Shown: positions 55,636 through 63,827 of the stretch, piece by piece | Layout of the letters: each line of letters opens with the position of its first letter | How positions within the stretch are numbered: the first letter of the stretch is position 1 | DNA from: Bradyrhizobium sp. LMTR 3 | Lineage (GTDB): Bacteria; Pseudomonadota; Alphaproteobacteria; Rhizobiales; Xanthobacteraceae | DNA length: 64,000 bases | Assembly: GCF_001693485.1 (NCBI RefSeq) | Contig: NZ_MAXC01000033.1 | Span: 248,001-312,000, forward strand | Direction: 5' to 3' | The notes under the pieces: model-generated | The model's database searches: none | What the model saw: the letters and a program-made list of their open reading frames with translations, nothing else | What the model was told of the DNA's origin: nothing | Program-made: the position numbers and the translations under genes

Positions 55636-57687
55636 CTATTGCGCGCCCCCATCAAGCCCGGTCTCGGTCATCTGGCGGTAACGCTGGATCGATGTTTTCT
55701 GGAAGAAGCCGTCGCTTTTCGCGTCCACCTTGGTGCCGCTTGGCGCGTGCACCGATACGTTGACCGAGCCCTCGGCCTTCACCGCCCCGGCGCTTGTGCC
55801 GATCGCGCCATCGATGCGGCTGCGGCTGATGTCGGCGTCGACGTTGGCCCCGATCCGCCGCCGCTCCTCGTTGATCCGAGCCTGCATCGCTTCCCGGAAG
55901 CGTCGGGCTCCCGCATGGCCGCCAGGGCCGCCGCCCCAATCGTTATAGATGTTGGTGTCGCCACGGAACTCCTTGCGCCCGCCCATGTACCAGCCGTTCG
56001 GATCGCTCCTCATGCCCTGATCGGTTGCGCCTTCAAGTTCGTTGCTCGTGAATGCCTGATCGATGGCGCGGTTCATCTGGCCGGCAAGTGCCGGGTTGCG
56101 CCGTAGCCGTTCGATGTGCGCCGGCAATTCACCGCGCCGGATTGGACCGTAGAAGCGGCCTGTCATCATGTCAGCAAGCGGCTTGTTGGCATAGTCGGCG
56201 CGGTTGAACAGGCTTTCGACGACGCGGCGCGGGTTCCTGGCACCCTCGCTATGTGCAATCGCCGCCAGCTTCTCTCGCAATGCCGGGTTCGCTTCCAGCT
56301 CTTGCTTGAACCTGGCTCTACGCTCGGCGAGATATGCCGAGCCCGTGCTGTCCGATGTCACTGATCCAGCGCGGTTGGTGTCGAACGGCGACCTGCCGCC
56401 GCCATCGAGGCTCGGGACGGCACCGCCCAGCCCATTGCGGCCGGTGCCGAACATGCTGCGGTTGCCACCGCCCATTTCGGGGATCACAGAATAGCCGCCG
56501 CCACCGAAACCACCGAAACCACCGAACCCGCCGCCGCGTGCCGCACCGCTGCTACCGCCAAAGCTTGCATTGATCATGCCGCCGGTATTGCCGCCACTGA
56601 GCCCGCGCTCAAATTGGAAGTTCGCCTTCCTAAGATTGTCGGCGAACTTACCGAGTTCATCGTCTGTCTGACGAAACGACTGCGGTATCGCCCGGCCTCC
56701 TGTGCGCGGGTTGCCGGGGTTCAACAGCCGATCCCAAAAATCACCAGATGATCCACCAGCAGGCGGTTTGTAGCCACCGCGCGGTGACTGGTTTTCGCTC
56801 GGCCCGAACATATTTCTCAACTTCTCAAAGCCGCTGATCGTCTTTTCAATGGCGGTGTTGATCGCTTCCAGGCCGCGCGTGAATGTCGGAAACATTCCCG
56901 ACAGCGCCTTGGTCTTGATGTCGTCGAGGGTGTTGCCGAGCTTTTCCCATTGCAGCCGGAATTTCTCGCTCGCCTCGATTTGATCTTTCGCAAGTGTCCC
57001 GCTCTTGGCTATTTCGGCGTTCGCTTTCTCAAGGTCCTGCCATGTCAGGCGAGCGGCGGCGGCGGTGCCGAACATGCTGTCAGCAAATCGCTTCGCTACC
57101 GCAGGGTTCTTCCGCTGCAACTCCTGCATACGCTGGAACGCAATCCGCAGCGCGTCGGTGGTGCTGCCGGCGCGAGCAATTGCCTCAACCACATCGCCAG
57201 CGCCGGGATTGTGCAGTTCGTCACGAAGCCCGCCGATGCGCAGTTTGAAATCTTCGGCGTTCTTCGCGAAGGTTTGTAATGCGGCAAGTGATTGGCTAGG
57301 GTCGATGCGAACGCCCTCGAACGCCCTCTGAAACGCCTTCAACTGCTGCGTGGTGAAGCCGAGCGAGTTCGCGGCAAACTTCATGTCGGCGTTGACCCTG
57401 GAAAAATCGCGCAACGCGGTCATGGTTTTGCCGGCCGCCGCAGCGAACACGCCTGCCGCAAGCCCGGCACCGGCGAGGCCGAACCGAAATTGCGATAGCG
57501 CCTCAACACCGCCGGTCAATCCGGTTCGCAGATTGCGCAGCGGGTTGACCATGCCGGTCAGTTCGCGGCGGGTGCGGGAAGTGTCGACGCCTTTCCCGAG
57601 TTCGGAAAGCTTGCCCCTGATCTGCGACAGCGTGCGCGACACGTCATCTTCGAGCGTCGCTCGCATCCTCAAGACATCGTCAGCCAT
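55636..57687 (-). CDS. Phage tail tape-measure-like protein
   Basis: A 683-residue protein. The first 300 residues are helical and phage tape-measure-like: LSQIRGKLSELGKG, a hydrophobic FGLAGAGLAAGVFAAAAG segment, then ALQTFAKNAEDFKLRIGGLRDE and MQELQRKNPAVAKRF. A Gly-rich linker (about 375-405) leads to a region around 450-560 (AIAHSEGARNPRRVVESLFNRA) that resembles peptidoglycan-hydrolase domains found inside some tape measures. The ATG at 57687 is chosen; an upstream TTG at 57723 is less likely. An ACTGTCTTT box and a GATAAT -10-like string lie just upstream, so it probably has its own promoter. It is the largest gene of the element. Confidence 0.75.
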   Translation of the reverse strand: MADDVLRMRATLEDDVSRTLSQIRGKLSELGKGVDTSRTRRELTGMVNPLRNLRTGLTGGVEALSQFRFGLAGAGLAAGVFAAAAGKTMTALRDFSRVNADMKFAANSLGFTTQQLKAFQRAFEGVRIDPSQSLAALQTFAKNAEDFKLRIGGLRDELHNPGAGDVVEAIARAGSTTDALRIAFQRMQELQRKNPAVAKRFADSMFGTAAAARLTWQDLEKANAEIAKSGTLAKDQIEASEKFRLQWEKLGNTLDDIKTKALSGMFPTFTRGLEAINTAIEKTISGFEKLRNMFGPSENQSPRGGYKPPAGGSSGDFWDRLLNPGNPRTGGRAIPQSFRQTDDELGKFADNLRKANFQFERGLSGGNTGGMINASFGGSSGAARGGGFGGFGGFGGGGYSVIPEMGGGNRSMFGTGRNGLGGAVPSLDGGGRSPFDTNRAGSVTSDSTGSAYLAERRARFKQELEANPALREKLAAIAHSEGARNPRRVVESLFNRADYANKPLADMMTGRFYGPIRRGELPAHIERLRRNPALAGQMNRAIDQAFTSNELEGATDQGMRSDPNGWYMGGRKEFRGDTNIYNDWGGGPGGHAGARRFREAMQARINEERRRIGANVDADISRSRIDGAIGTSAGAVKAEGSVNVSVHAPSGTKVDAKSDGFFQKTSIQRYRQMTETGLDGGAQ

Positions 57688-57699
57688 TTCCATCACCCC

Positions 57700-57722
57700 G
57701 TTGATTATCAAAGACAGTATCA
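57700..57722 (-). promoter_or_regulatory. ACTGTCTTT box and -10-like sequence before the tape-measure gene
   Basis: On the minus strand ATACTGTCTTTGATAATC: the nonamer ACTGTCTTT is followed by GATAAT. The same nonamer, or one with a single change, occurs twice in the divergent control region at 63.84-63.92 kb. Confidence 0.5.
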
Positions 57723-57741
57723 AATTCGGCGCGTCGCCGCT

Positions 57742-58110
57742 TTACGGAATTGCCACGGAAACACCATTGACGGCCCAGCCCTGACCGATCGCGCAAGCTG
57801 CCGGCTCCAGCATCGGCGCACGCGCCAGCAAACTGGTTGTGCTGCATGCCGCCCACCACGACGCGGTGCCGTCAGCGGTGAAGGTGCCGAGCGCGGTGAG
57901 GGACGTAACCTTTCGACCGCTCGGCGATCCTGCGGACGGCGGCCCGAACAGCGTTGGACCTGCCGGGTTCGTCGCAACGCCCATCTTGTAGGTTGATGAT
58001 GCCTCCGCGAATGTCGTCGGCTCGGCGTTGCACAGAAACATCTGGCTTGCCTGACTTGAAAGAACACCCAGCCCACCGTCCAGAACCTCATCCCCAATAA
58101 CGCCCGGCAT
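57742..58110 (-). CDS. Phage structural-type protein, copy A2
   Basis: A 122-residue protein (MPGVIGDEVLDGGLGVL...) related to the gene at 58557-58931: both have DxxLxVL at the start, an ICxxEPxxYxxAxxTYxxG-type segment (here LCNAEPTTFAEASSTYKMG), a GRKVTSL strand and the block GTASWWAAC. The all-beta pattern suggests a tail-tube or decoration-type protein. It is the gene immediately upstream of the tape-measure-like gene. Confidence 0.65.
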   Translation of the reverse strand: MPGVIGDEVLDGGLGVLSSQASQMFLCNAEPTTFAEASSTYKMGVATNPAGPTLFGPPSAGSPSGRKVTSLTALGTFTADGTASWWAACSTTSLLARAPMLEPAACAIGQGWAVNGVSVAIP

Positions 58111-58170
58111 CGCTTCCTCTCCTTGCCCAAACCACCAAAGCTCAAAAACCCGATGATGCGGATCATGCGG

Positions 58171-58521
58171 TCAGTGTAATCCGCGTTCGTGTGTCCATCG
58201 AACCATCGCGCGGAACTCGTCCAGCAACGCGTCCCTAGTGAGATTGAGCGGCGCGCCACCGAGCAGCGCGACGTCAAGCCGCTCCCGAAACCTCGCGACA
58301 ACTGCGCCGTCCCACGCGGCGTCAAAAACAGCAAGGTGGGCCAGCACGCCGTCCTCGACCTGATCCAAAACATCAACGGCCCTCCGCAACATGCGACGCT
58401 GTTCGTCAGCATGTGTGTCGTCAGGATCGATGCTTATTTCCGCGATGGCATCGCCGAGCCGGGCGCGCAAATCGCAGGTGGCGTCCCAAAGCGGTGCAAG
58501 ATCGGCGATTTCGTGTTTCAT
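58171..58521 (-). CDS. Small helical element protein, copy B2
   Basis: A 116-residue helical protein (MKHEIADLAPLWDATCD to WTHERGLH). Its pattern (LGDAIAEISI, a hinge with several Asp, a long helix, FRERLDVALLGGAPLNL, LLDEFRAMVR) parallels the gene at 59026-59406, so the two look like distant copies. It lies between the two A-type genes. The ATG at 58521 is preferred to a TTG at 58542. No function known. Confidence 0.6.
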   Translation of the reverse strand: MKHEIADLAPLWDATCDLRARLGDAIAEISIDPDDTHADEQRRMLRRAVDVLDQVEDGVLAHLAVFDAAWDGAVVARFRERLDVALLGGAPLNLTRDALLDEFRAMVRWTHERGLH

Positions 58522-58556
58522 CGGAAGCTCGCAAGGTGTCAATCATCGCATCGTCG

Positions 58557-58931
58557 TCATTCGGCCGGCAGACGGATATCGAACGATGCCAGCGTGAAGG
58601 TGTTCGTTACGGCGACAACTTGCGCGGCCGCCAGAGGGCCGTGTGCATGCAGCGATGCAGTGCCGCAGGCAGCCCACCATGACGCGGTGCCGGATGTGGT
58701 GATGGTGCCGTCGGTTATCGCGACCGAGCTAACCTTCCTGCCGTTCGGAGATGCGTCCGAAGGCGAGGAAAACACATTGCCAGCGCCCCAGCTTTTGACG
58801 CCGAGAACGTATGTAGTCGACGCCTGCGCGTAGTTTGCCGGCTCGCTTGAGCAAATGAAGATATGAGACGTGAGCGTGTCGAGAACCGACAGCCCATTGT
58901 CCGCGACAACATCCGAAATTCCCGCTGGCAT
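58557..58931 (-). CDS. Phage structural-type protein, copy A1
   Basis: A 124-residue protein (MPAGISDVVADNGLSVLDTL...) sharing with copy A2 the segments IFICSSEPANYAQASTTY, PNGRKVSSVAI and GTASWWAACGTASL. The shared cores and spacing show duplication of one ancestral gene, followed by divergence. All-beta pattern, likely virion- or tail-associated, but no exact family is recognised. Confidence 0.65.
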   Translation of the reverse strand: MPAGISDVVADNGLSVLDTLTSHIFICSSEPANYAQASTTYVLGVKSWGAGNVFSSPSDASPNGRKVSSVAITDGTITTSGTASWWAACGTASLHAHGPLAAAQVVAVTNTFTLASFDIRLPAE

Positions 58932-59025
58932 TTCACTGTCCCCCGGTCATCGTCATTAAAAGTTCGCAAGGTAGTTGGAGTCGGGCATCTCGTCTCCTGT
59001 CGACGTGGCTGCGATTTCCGCGTGA

Positions 59026-59406
59026 TCAGTTTACCCGCCGCTTGCGTACCGTGTCGAACAACGGCCGGTGCAGTTCGTCGAGGAATGTTGCAGCGTCCGG
59101 GTGATCTAGCGTCGGGCCGCCGCCGACCGCGCGCAGCCTGATCTTCAGCGCCATCATGATGATGCCGCCGGTCGCGCGATCCGCCGACGCCAGGTTGTAC
59201 AGCGTGACGTCCGGCACCTGACCCAGCGTGCCTGCGATCCTAGCGAGACCATCGCGCGCAGCGTCGGCGCAAGGGCTCGCCGGGCTGACCGCGATCGCGG
59301 CGGCGGCGATTGCGTCGCGCAGTTGATCCGCGAAGTCGTCGATGACGTTGATCATTTCCCTGATTTCGTCGTCACTCGGCTCGGGCTCATGCAGCATCGT
59401 CGACAT
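59026..59406 (-). CDS. Small helical element protein, copy B1
   Basis: A 126-residue helical protein. Residues match the B2 pattern: QLRDAIAAAAIAV, ADAARDGLARIAGTL, then ALKIRLRAVGGGPTLDHPDAATFLDEL. The ATG at 59406 overlaps the end of the terminase-like gene by 20 bp, which suggests translational coupling; a longer open frame to 59565 would lie entirely inside that gene. Role unknown. Confidence 0.6.
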   Translation of the reverse strand: MSTMLHEPEPSDDEIREMINVIDDFADQLRDAIAAAAIAVSPASPCADAARDGLARIAGTLGQVPDVTLYNLASADRATGGIIMMALKIRLRAVGGGPTLDHPDAATFLDELHRPLFDTVRKRRVN

Positions 59407-59941
59407 CGGCACCCTCCTGTGCGCGCAGTTCATCAGCCTTGCGCCCGGCAACGTCAGCAATCTCGTGCAAGCACTCGTGGATGACGCCCTCGATCCTCCT
59501 GCGCAAGAGAAGATCCGAACCCGCAGCCCGCGCGGGAAGTCCGGACAGACAGGTCCGCATGACACCGCACATTTCGTCTACAATGTTCAGGTGATCATCG
59601 AACTTGATCAACGAGCCCGTCTTCTCGCCGACCTTCAGCCGCAGCAATTCCGTTTTCGCCTTGGTGAACTCGACGTCGGCCGCCGACCGCGCCGACTGCG
59701 CCCGCTGCTCACGCAGGCGCTTGATGTAGCGGCTCCGGCATTCGTCGAGATCGAAGCCGCCGCCCGGCAGCGCCTTGATGACATCGGCGGTCACCAACTT
59801 GCCGATGTATTGCCTCGAGCACGACAGATGCGTCGCCAAGGTGGCAGCCGACACGCCCGGCTTGGGCCGACCGGCAGCAGCAGCCTCGCCCAGGCGACGA
59901 GCCTGCGATCCCCGGCGGCGTGGTGGTGATTTCCCCGTCAT
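59387..59941 (-). CDS. Terminase small subunit-like protein (Nu1 type)
   Basis: A 184-residue protein with an N-terminal DNA-binding HTH (VSAATLATHLSCSRQYIGKLV, then FDLDECRSRYIKRLREQ) followed by a helical region SAADVEFTKAKTELLRLKVGEKTGSLI, the layout of lambda Nu1-type DNA-packaging small subunits. It would recognise a pac or cos site and recruit a large terminase, but no large terminase gene is next to it or elsewhere in the visible element. In phage satellites a lone small terminase can redirect a helper phage's packaging motor; whether that happens here is inference. Confidence 0.75.
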   Translation of the reverse strand: MTGKSPPRRRGSQARRLGEAAAAGRPKPGVSAATLATHLSCSRQYIGKLVTADVIKALPGGGFDLDECRSRYIKRLREQRAQSARSAADVEFTKAKTELLRLKVGEKTGSLIKFDDHLNIVDEMCGVMRTCLSGLPARAAGSDLLLRRRIEGVIHECLHEIADVAGRKADELRAQEGADVDDAA

Positions 59942-60111
59942 GCTTGCCCCGGCAACCGCAACCTTGGTTTCTCGAAAATCAAATATCCTGAAGGCGGGCC
60001 GTCGCGCGTCCCCTGCTGGCTTTCCGAGCCCCAGAGGACCCGGAAGGGCTCAGCAGGGCCGTTGCCAGCCTCGCCCATGCGTTCCGCTGCCTCGGGTGTC
60101 GGCGGCGACAT
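59938..60111 (-). CDS. Possible small protein coupled to the terminase-like gene
   Basis: A 57-residue frame (MSPPTPEAAERMGEAG to RLPGQA) filling the 250-bp gap before the terminase-like gene; its stop overlaps the next ATG (ATGA). No ribosome site is strong and no family is recognised, so it may be a chance frame in GC-rich DNA. Confidence 0.35.
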   Translation of the reverse strand: MSPPTPEAAERMGEAGNGPAEPFRVLWGSESQQGTRDGPPSGYLIFEKPRLRLPGQA

Positions 60112-60191
60112 CCATCCTCGATTGCCGCATGGGCGGTGGCAGCGGCCTTGGCGCGGCCCTCTGGCGGCAACGGCCGGATAGGCTGCGGCCG

Positions 60192-61193
60192 TCACCATCG
60201 CTTCGCCCACGACTTTATCTCATATGGTACGTCCGGGGCGGGCGGCTTCGGCACCGCCTTCAATCCCAGTACGGCTTCGGCGGGCAGGCCGTCGCGAAAG
60301 GCGATCGGCGCGCCGGCATCGATCTGTTGCCATATCATGGCGCATTCGGTGCGGGCATTAGCCATGATGTCGTCGCTGATCTCGTCCTCACGACGTCGGC
60401 GATCGTCATCGGTCAGCGCGTTCGCGTCATCAGCTTCCGCTTCGATCTCGCGGTCCAGCGCGGCGACCAGCGCGTCCTGATGGACAAACGCAAACAGGCT
60501 CAGCAAATCAGGCTCGACCCACTGCGCTAGCGCGGCAGGGCTTTCCACGTTCGCAACTCTTGCGGAACGGCGCACGTCGGCAAACGTGATTTCGGAACCA
60601 TGCTCAACCAGCGCGCCGACGTGCGGCCGCCCGCGCTCCGCCAGTTGGGCAATCTGCGATCGCATCGCTTGCTTTGCCCATGCGGATGGTCGCGGTGCTG
60701 ACTGAACACGATGAAGGTCGCCTTGAAGCTCGCGGCCTCGGCGCTGCGCGCGCTTGGCGGCGTCCGTCAGCGTCTCGCCCTTCTTCATCTCAGGAACAAC
60801 TTCGACAACCTCGAAGTCATTGGCCCCGGTGCTGCCTATAACCCATCCCTCGCAGGCCTCAACGATCCGGTTAATCGCCTGCCAGGCTGCACCTCTCTCG
60901 TCGCGGATAACTTCTAGGCGCTGTGCTTCGGCGCTCGCCGATGCCGCGACATTCTTCAGTCGCATGACCTCGGGATCGCCAGTGTCCTCGGGCAGGCGGA
61001 ACACCGCGATCTGTCGCCGGATCGTCGCTTCAGCGTTTTGCTGGCGTTCCCTCTGCTGGTTCACGCGGTCCGACGCAGCCAGCACCGCAGCGTGCTTTTC
61101 GGCGCTCGCATCGCCAAGGCGGCGCAGGCGCGATGCCGCCACGTCAGGGAGAGCGATGTCGGCGGCGATGGGTTTGGCTAGTGTCGGATGCAC
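60192..61193 (-). CDS. Hypothetical coiled-coil-rich element protein
   Basis: A 333-residue protein with a GTG start at 61193 and AAAGGA eight bases upstream. It is highly charged and mostly helical, with coiled-coil-like stretches at about 35-125 (QQRERQQNAEATIRRQI; NVAASASAEAQRLEVIRDER) and an acidic Asp/Glu-rich segment near 265-285. No enzymatic motif is visible. It lies between the putative DNA-binding genes and the terminase-like gene, where a head-morphogenesis or replication factor could stand, but nothing in the sequence decides this. Confidence 0.65.
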   Translation of the reverse strand: MHPTLAKPIAADIALPDVAASRLRRLGDASAEKHAAVLAASDRVNQQRERQQNAEATIRRQIAVFRLPEDTGDPEVMRLKNVAASASAEAQRLEVIRDERGAAWQAINRIVEACEGWVIGSTGANDFEVVEVVPEMKKGETLTDAAKRAQRRGRELQGDLHRVQSAPRPSAWAKQAMRSQIAQLAERGRPHVGALVEHGSEITFADVRRSARVANVESPAALAQWVEPDLLSLFAFVHQDALVAALDREIEAEADDANALTDDDRRRREDEISDDIMANARTECAMIWQQIDAGAPIAFRDGLPAEAVLGLKAVPKPPAPDVPYEIKSWAKRW

Positions 61194-61223
61194 TGTGTTT
61201 TCCTTTCATCGAAGCGTGATCGA

Positions 61224-61607
61224 TCACAACGTGCCCGCGTCGGTGGCTAACGAATAGCGAGAAAGTGCGGCACGGGTTGTGCCGAGCGAAGGCACAGCGT
61301 CACGCGCCTTCAAAGCCTCGAAGCAATGTGCGGTGACCCGGCCAAGGTGGCGTGTCGGACAAGTCACTGCGGTCCGCTCGCGCCGCCAAGAACCGTTCGC
61401 ATACATGCTGACGACATCACGCACTTTTCGCGCTGCCTCACGCTGCGACAAGCCGGGGAAGTGCTGCGCAATGGCTCGCAGAGCTTCATCACGCCGGGCG
61501 ATGGCCGCCAAAAACTGCGGCGTCCTGATCCCGCGACCACGCGCCACCGGCGGTGCGTCGACCGCTTCAGCGCCGACGAGATCGACAGCGTGACGCAACT
61601 GTTTCAT
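61224..61607 (-). CDS. Putative small DNA-binding element protein
   Basis: A 127-residue protein whose centre (LRAIAQHFPGLSQREAARKVRDVV) looks like a helix-turn-helix with a recognition helix rich in Arg. It has LAAIARRDEALRAIAQH before and several Arg after. The ATG at 61607 overlaps the previous stop (ATGA). Function not known; perhaps a regulator or replication accessory. Confidence 0.6.
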   Translation of the reverse strand: MKQLRHAVDLVGAEAVDAPPVARGRGIRTPQFLAAIARRDEALRAIAQHFPGLSQREAARKVRDVVSMYANGSWRRERTAVTCPTRHLGRVTAHCFEALKARDAVPSLGTTRAALSRYSLATDAGTL

Positions 61608-62080
61608 GGCTTGTCGTTCCCGGCATCCCAAGCGCGCGTCGGGTACGTCGTCGGCCACGGCAACTTGGGCAGCGTGATCGGACGGTGTTGAAGCTGCTGA
61701 TGCTGTTCGTCATCAGCGGTCGGCCGGTCCTGCACGGGCTTTGGGTCAACACGCGCCGGGCTCGGCGGTCGCGGGGCACGGGACTTGACCGGCCGCCGGG
61801 CGGCTACCGCTAATTCCCGCGCCTCTGCTGCCGACGCAATCGAGCGCCATCGGTCCGAAAGCGTGAAAATCTGTGCACGGCGGACATCGACGAACCCGAG
61901 CGACGCGAGTTCGCGGGTCGATGAGGCGATGTGCGCCCTGTTGCACCCCGCCGCCTGAAGCGCGTCATACGATAGTGCCGCCGGTGCTCCATTGCGCGCC
62001 GCCGCGTCCACGGCAAGCGCAAGAATGTGCCGGCTCGTCTTGCCGAGGGTTGCGTAGGCGATTGATTGTTCACGTGTCAT
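61604..62080 (-). CDS. Winged-helix-like element protein
   Basis: A 158-residue protein. Residues 1-70 (TREQSIAYATLGKTSRHIL, SYDALQAAGCNRAHIASSTRELASLGFVDVRR) fit a winged helix-turn-helix with the turn GCNRAH and a wing. The second half is Pro/Arg-rich and probably disordered. AGGA precedes the ATG at 62080; an upstream ATG at 62146 overlaps the previous stop (ATGA) and is an alternative. Likely a replication or control protein of the element. Confidence 0.6.
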   Translation of the reverse strand: MTREQSIAYATLGKTSRHILALAVDAAARNGAPAALSYDALQAAGCNRAHIASSTRELASLGFVDVRRAQIFTLSDRWRSIASAAEARELAVAARRPVKSRAPRPPSPARVDPKPVQDRPTADDEQHQQLQHRPITLPKLPWPTTYPTRAWDAGNDKP

Positions 62081-62142
62081 GTGGTCGCTTCCTCGCTTGC
62101 CTGCGCTCGGCGGCCTCTCTGCGCTTGCGTTGCGCAGGCGCG

Positions 62143-63003
62143 TCATGCAACACGGGCAGTGCTTTCTTCGTCACCGGGAGACCGGTGATCGGGTTCTGGG
62201 TACCGTGTTGATGCGGAATACCCCTTGGAAGGCCTCTTTCGGTGGTTCTGCGGTCTCGTGTCGCAAATGTTGTCCACAGTAAGAACCACAAGGTTACTGT
62301 GGACGCATTTTGCGACAGGGGGGCTAAGTCCTGCTGTAGCCGCCTTTTTCCGCCTCCGCTCCAAGGTCCGGCGGCAGATGCCCTCGGCCTCCCAAGGACG
62401 GCTCTGGCTCAGCGGCACGCGCTTCGGCTGGGCGGCGCGTTGGTCCCGCTTACGCTCACGATCCTTGCGCTTGCGCCGCTCCTCGGCCGTCTCGCCCGCG
62501 TTAAAGGCCCAGATGGTCTTGATCTTCAGTGCCGTGCGGACGTCATCCGTCAGGCCGATGGCGATGCCCAGCGCCGCCGCGTTGTATCTCCTCGGACGCG
62601 TGGCGGCCTGCTTTGCCATCGCCTCAGCCTTCGCTTCTGAGAGCCACGGTGCCCATACCTTCGCGAAATGGCAGCAGCGATTGATGACGTCGCTACCAGC
62701 CACAGCGAAGTGGTGAAACAGGATCATCAGATCGTCGCGCCCTGCGTCGTCGTCAGACAGGTGCCGGCCGTACTTCAATCTGAAGAAACGCTCCAACTCG
62801 CGGATACGCAGGTTGCCTTTCAGCCGGTAGGGTTGACCACCTTGCCTATCGAGTGCGGCGACGCGGTATTTGTGCGCGATGATGCGGCGACGGGTGGCGA
62901 CTGCCTGGGGCGATGGCCGGGGCCGGGCTTGCGTCTGCCGATCCGCTGGCGTATGTGTTCTAGGCATCATTATTCGATCCTCGTCGAATGGTGGTGCGTT
63001 CAT
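62143..63003 (-). CDS. Hypothetical DNA-binding-type protein, possible replication or control protein
   Basis: A 286-residue protein. Basic N-terminus, then LRIRELERFFRLKYGRHL and a helical middle (DDLMILFHHFAVAGSDVINRC), KDRERKRDQRA, and an HTH-like RPWEAEGICRRTLERRRKKA. Its size and place near the control end recall element-specific replication initiators, but no Rep, primase or helicase motif (no Walker A, no HUH) is visible. ATG at 63003 with GAGG upstream is preferred; ATG at 63018 is possible. Confidence 0.6.
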   Translation of the reverse strand: MNAPPFDEDRIMMPRTHTPADRQTQARPRPSPQAVATRRRIIAHKYRVAALDRQGGQPYRLKGNLRIRELERFFRLKYGRHLSDDDAGRDDLMILFHHFAVAGSDVINRCCHFAKVWAPWLSEAKAEAMAKQAATRPRRYNAAALGIAIGLTDDVRTALKIKTIWAFNAGETAEERRKRKDRERKRDQRAAQPKRVPLSQSRPWEAEGICRRTLERRRKKAATAGLSPPVAKCVHSNLVVLTVDNICDTRPQNHRKRPSKGYSASTRYPEPDHRSPGDEESTARVA

Positions 63004-63111
63004 GGTGATGTGCCTCATCGCTGAACGCTGTTTTCGTCCTGAACCCCAAGTGTTGCCGCCGCTCCGTAGCCCCGGAAGCGGCGGTATTTTTTCGGTGATG
63101 GTGTGAGGGCG

Positions 63112-63528
63112 TCATGGCGTGGCCTCGCGCGGTCCGAACGAACCACCGGGCACGAAGCGGCTCAAGACGCGCGCGGCGTGCCCTTCAATTTCAGCGAAGG
63201 GCAAATCGCGCCAACACGGCAAGCAGACCGCGGAGACCGTCGCCGCAGTCGGGCGGACGGCGCTGCACGAATATAGAAATGCTGCCGGTTGCAGCGCTGT
63301 CTCGAAGTCAGCCTCACAGCAGATGCAACTGAGCGCGCCAGCGCCCCGAACGAAGTCCCCCAGCGCTGCTTTGAAGATATTCGCGTGCGGATGTGTGTCG
63401 AGCGGCACACCGGCCGCGACCAACGCGGTGTCGAGCCCGTACGCGCTGCGGCGGCGGAAGCGGCTGACCTTGGCGGCCTCGTGTCGGCGGGCGTGGCGGT
63501 TTTCACGGATAGGCGGAATAGCGCGCAT
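63112..63528 (-). CDS. Hypothetical Cys-motif element protein
   Basis: A 138-residue protein with a basic N-terminus (RHARRHEAAKVSRFRRRSAY) and a Cys pattern typical of a zinc site: LSCICCEADFETAL in the middle and AVCLPCWRDLPFAEIEGHA near the end, spaced about 40 residues. The YSCSAVRPTAATV segment lies between. No family named. Part of the same minus-strand operon. Confidence 0.6.
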   Translation of the reverse strand: MRAIPPIRENRHARRHEAAKVSRFRRRSAYGLDTALVAAGVPLDTHPHANIFKAALGDFVRGAGALSCICCEADFETALQPAAFLYSCSAVRPTAATVSAVCLPCWRDLPFAEIEGHAARVLSRFVPGGSFGPREATP

Positions 63529-63599
63529 GATGCGCTCGCTCTCTCTTCAAATCTGCACCGCGCCAGTCCCGCCACCGGCGTGTTACTAGAGCTTTCTCG

Positions 63600-63806
63600 T
63601 TATCCTGCTGCGCTCTTGGCCTGCGTCGGCCTGCCTTCAGCGAGGATACGCCGCCACAGATCGCCGGGCACCCGCAGCTTTCGCCCGAACTTGGTGGTCG
63701 GGATTTGCCCGCGCTTGGCCGCCTCGTAGGACGCGGCGCGGCTGAGGTCGACCATGGCTCCTGCTTCTGGAACGGCATAGGTAAGCGGCAAGTCCTTGCG
63801 TTTCAT
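63600..63806 (-). CDS. Excisionase/AlpA-like HTH protein
   Basis: A 68-residue protein MKRKDLPLTYAVPEAGAMVDLSRAASYEAAKRGQIPTTKF-type: the order VPEAGAMVDLSRAASYEAAKRGQIP-TTKFGRKLRVP is the MerR/excisionase-type winged helix that decodes phage and satellite excision (Xis/AlpA). It reads as DNA-bending or regulatory protein, encoded by the first gene of the minus-strand run. A longer open frame upstream of 63806 runs through the promoter region and is not used. Its divergent partner begins at 63933. Confidence 0.7.
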   Translation of the reverse strand: MKRKDLPLTYAVPEAGAMVDLSRAASYEAAKRGQIPTTKFGRKLRVPGDLWRRILAEGRPTQAKSAAG

Positions 63807-63827
63807 GTGAAAACCCCGCGCTGAAAA

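Noticed and set aside
55111-56106. A 331-codon plus-strand frame opposite the tape-measure and DUF4258 genes
   Set aside because: It overlaps two better-supported minus-strand genes and crosses their promoter; residues are low complexity.
59775-60530. A 251-codon plus-strand frame across the terminase-like and coiled-coil genes
   Set aside because: Antisense to two co-oriented genes with ribosome sites and overlaps; composition is not protein-like.
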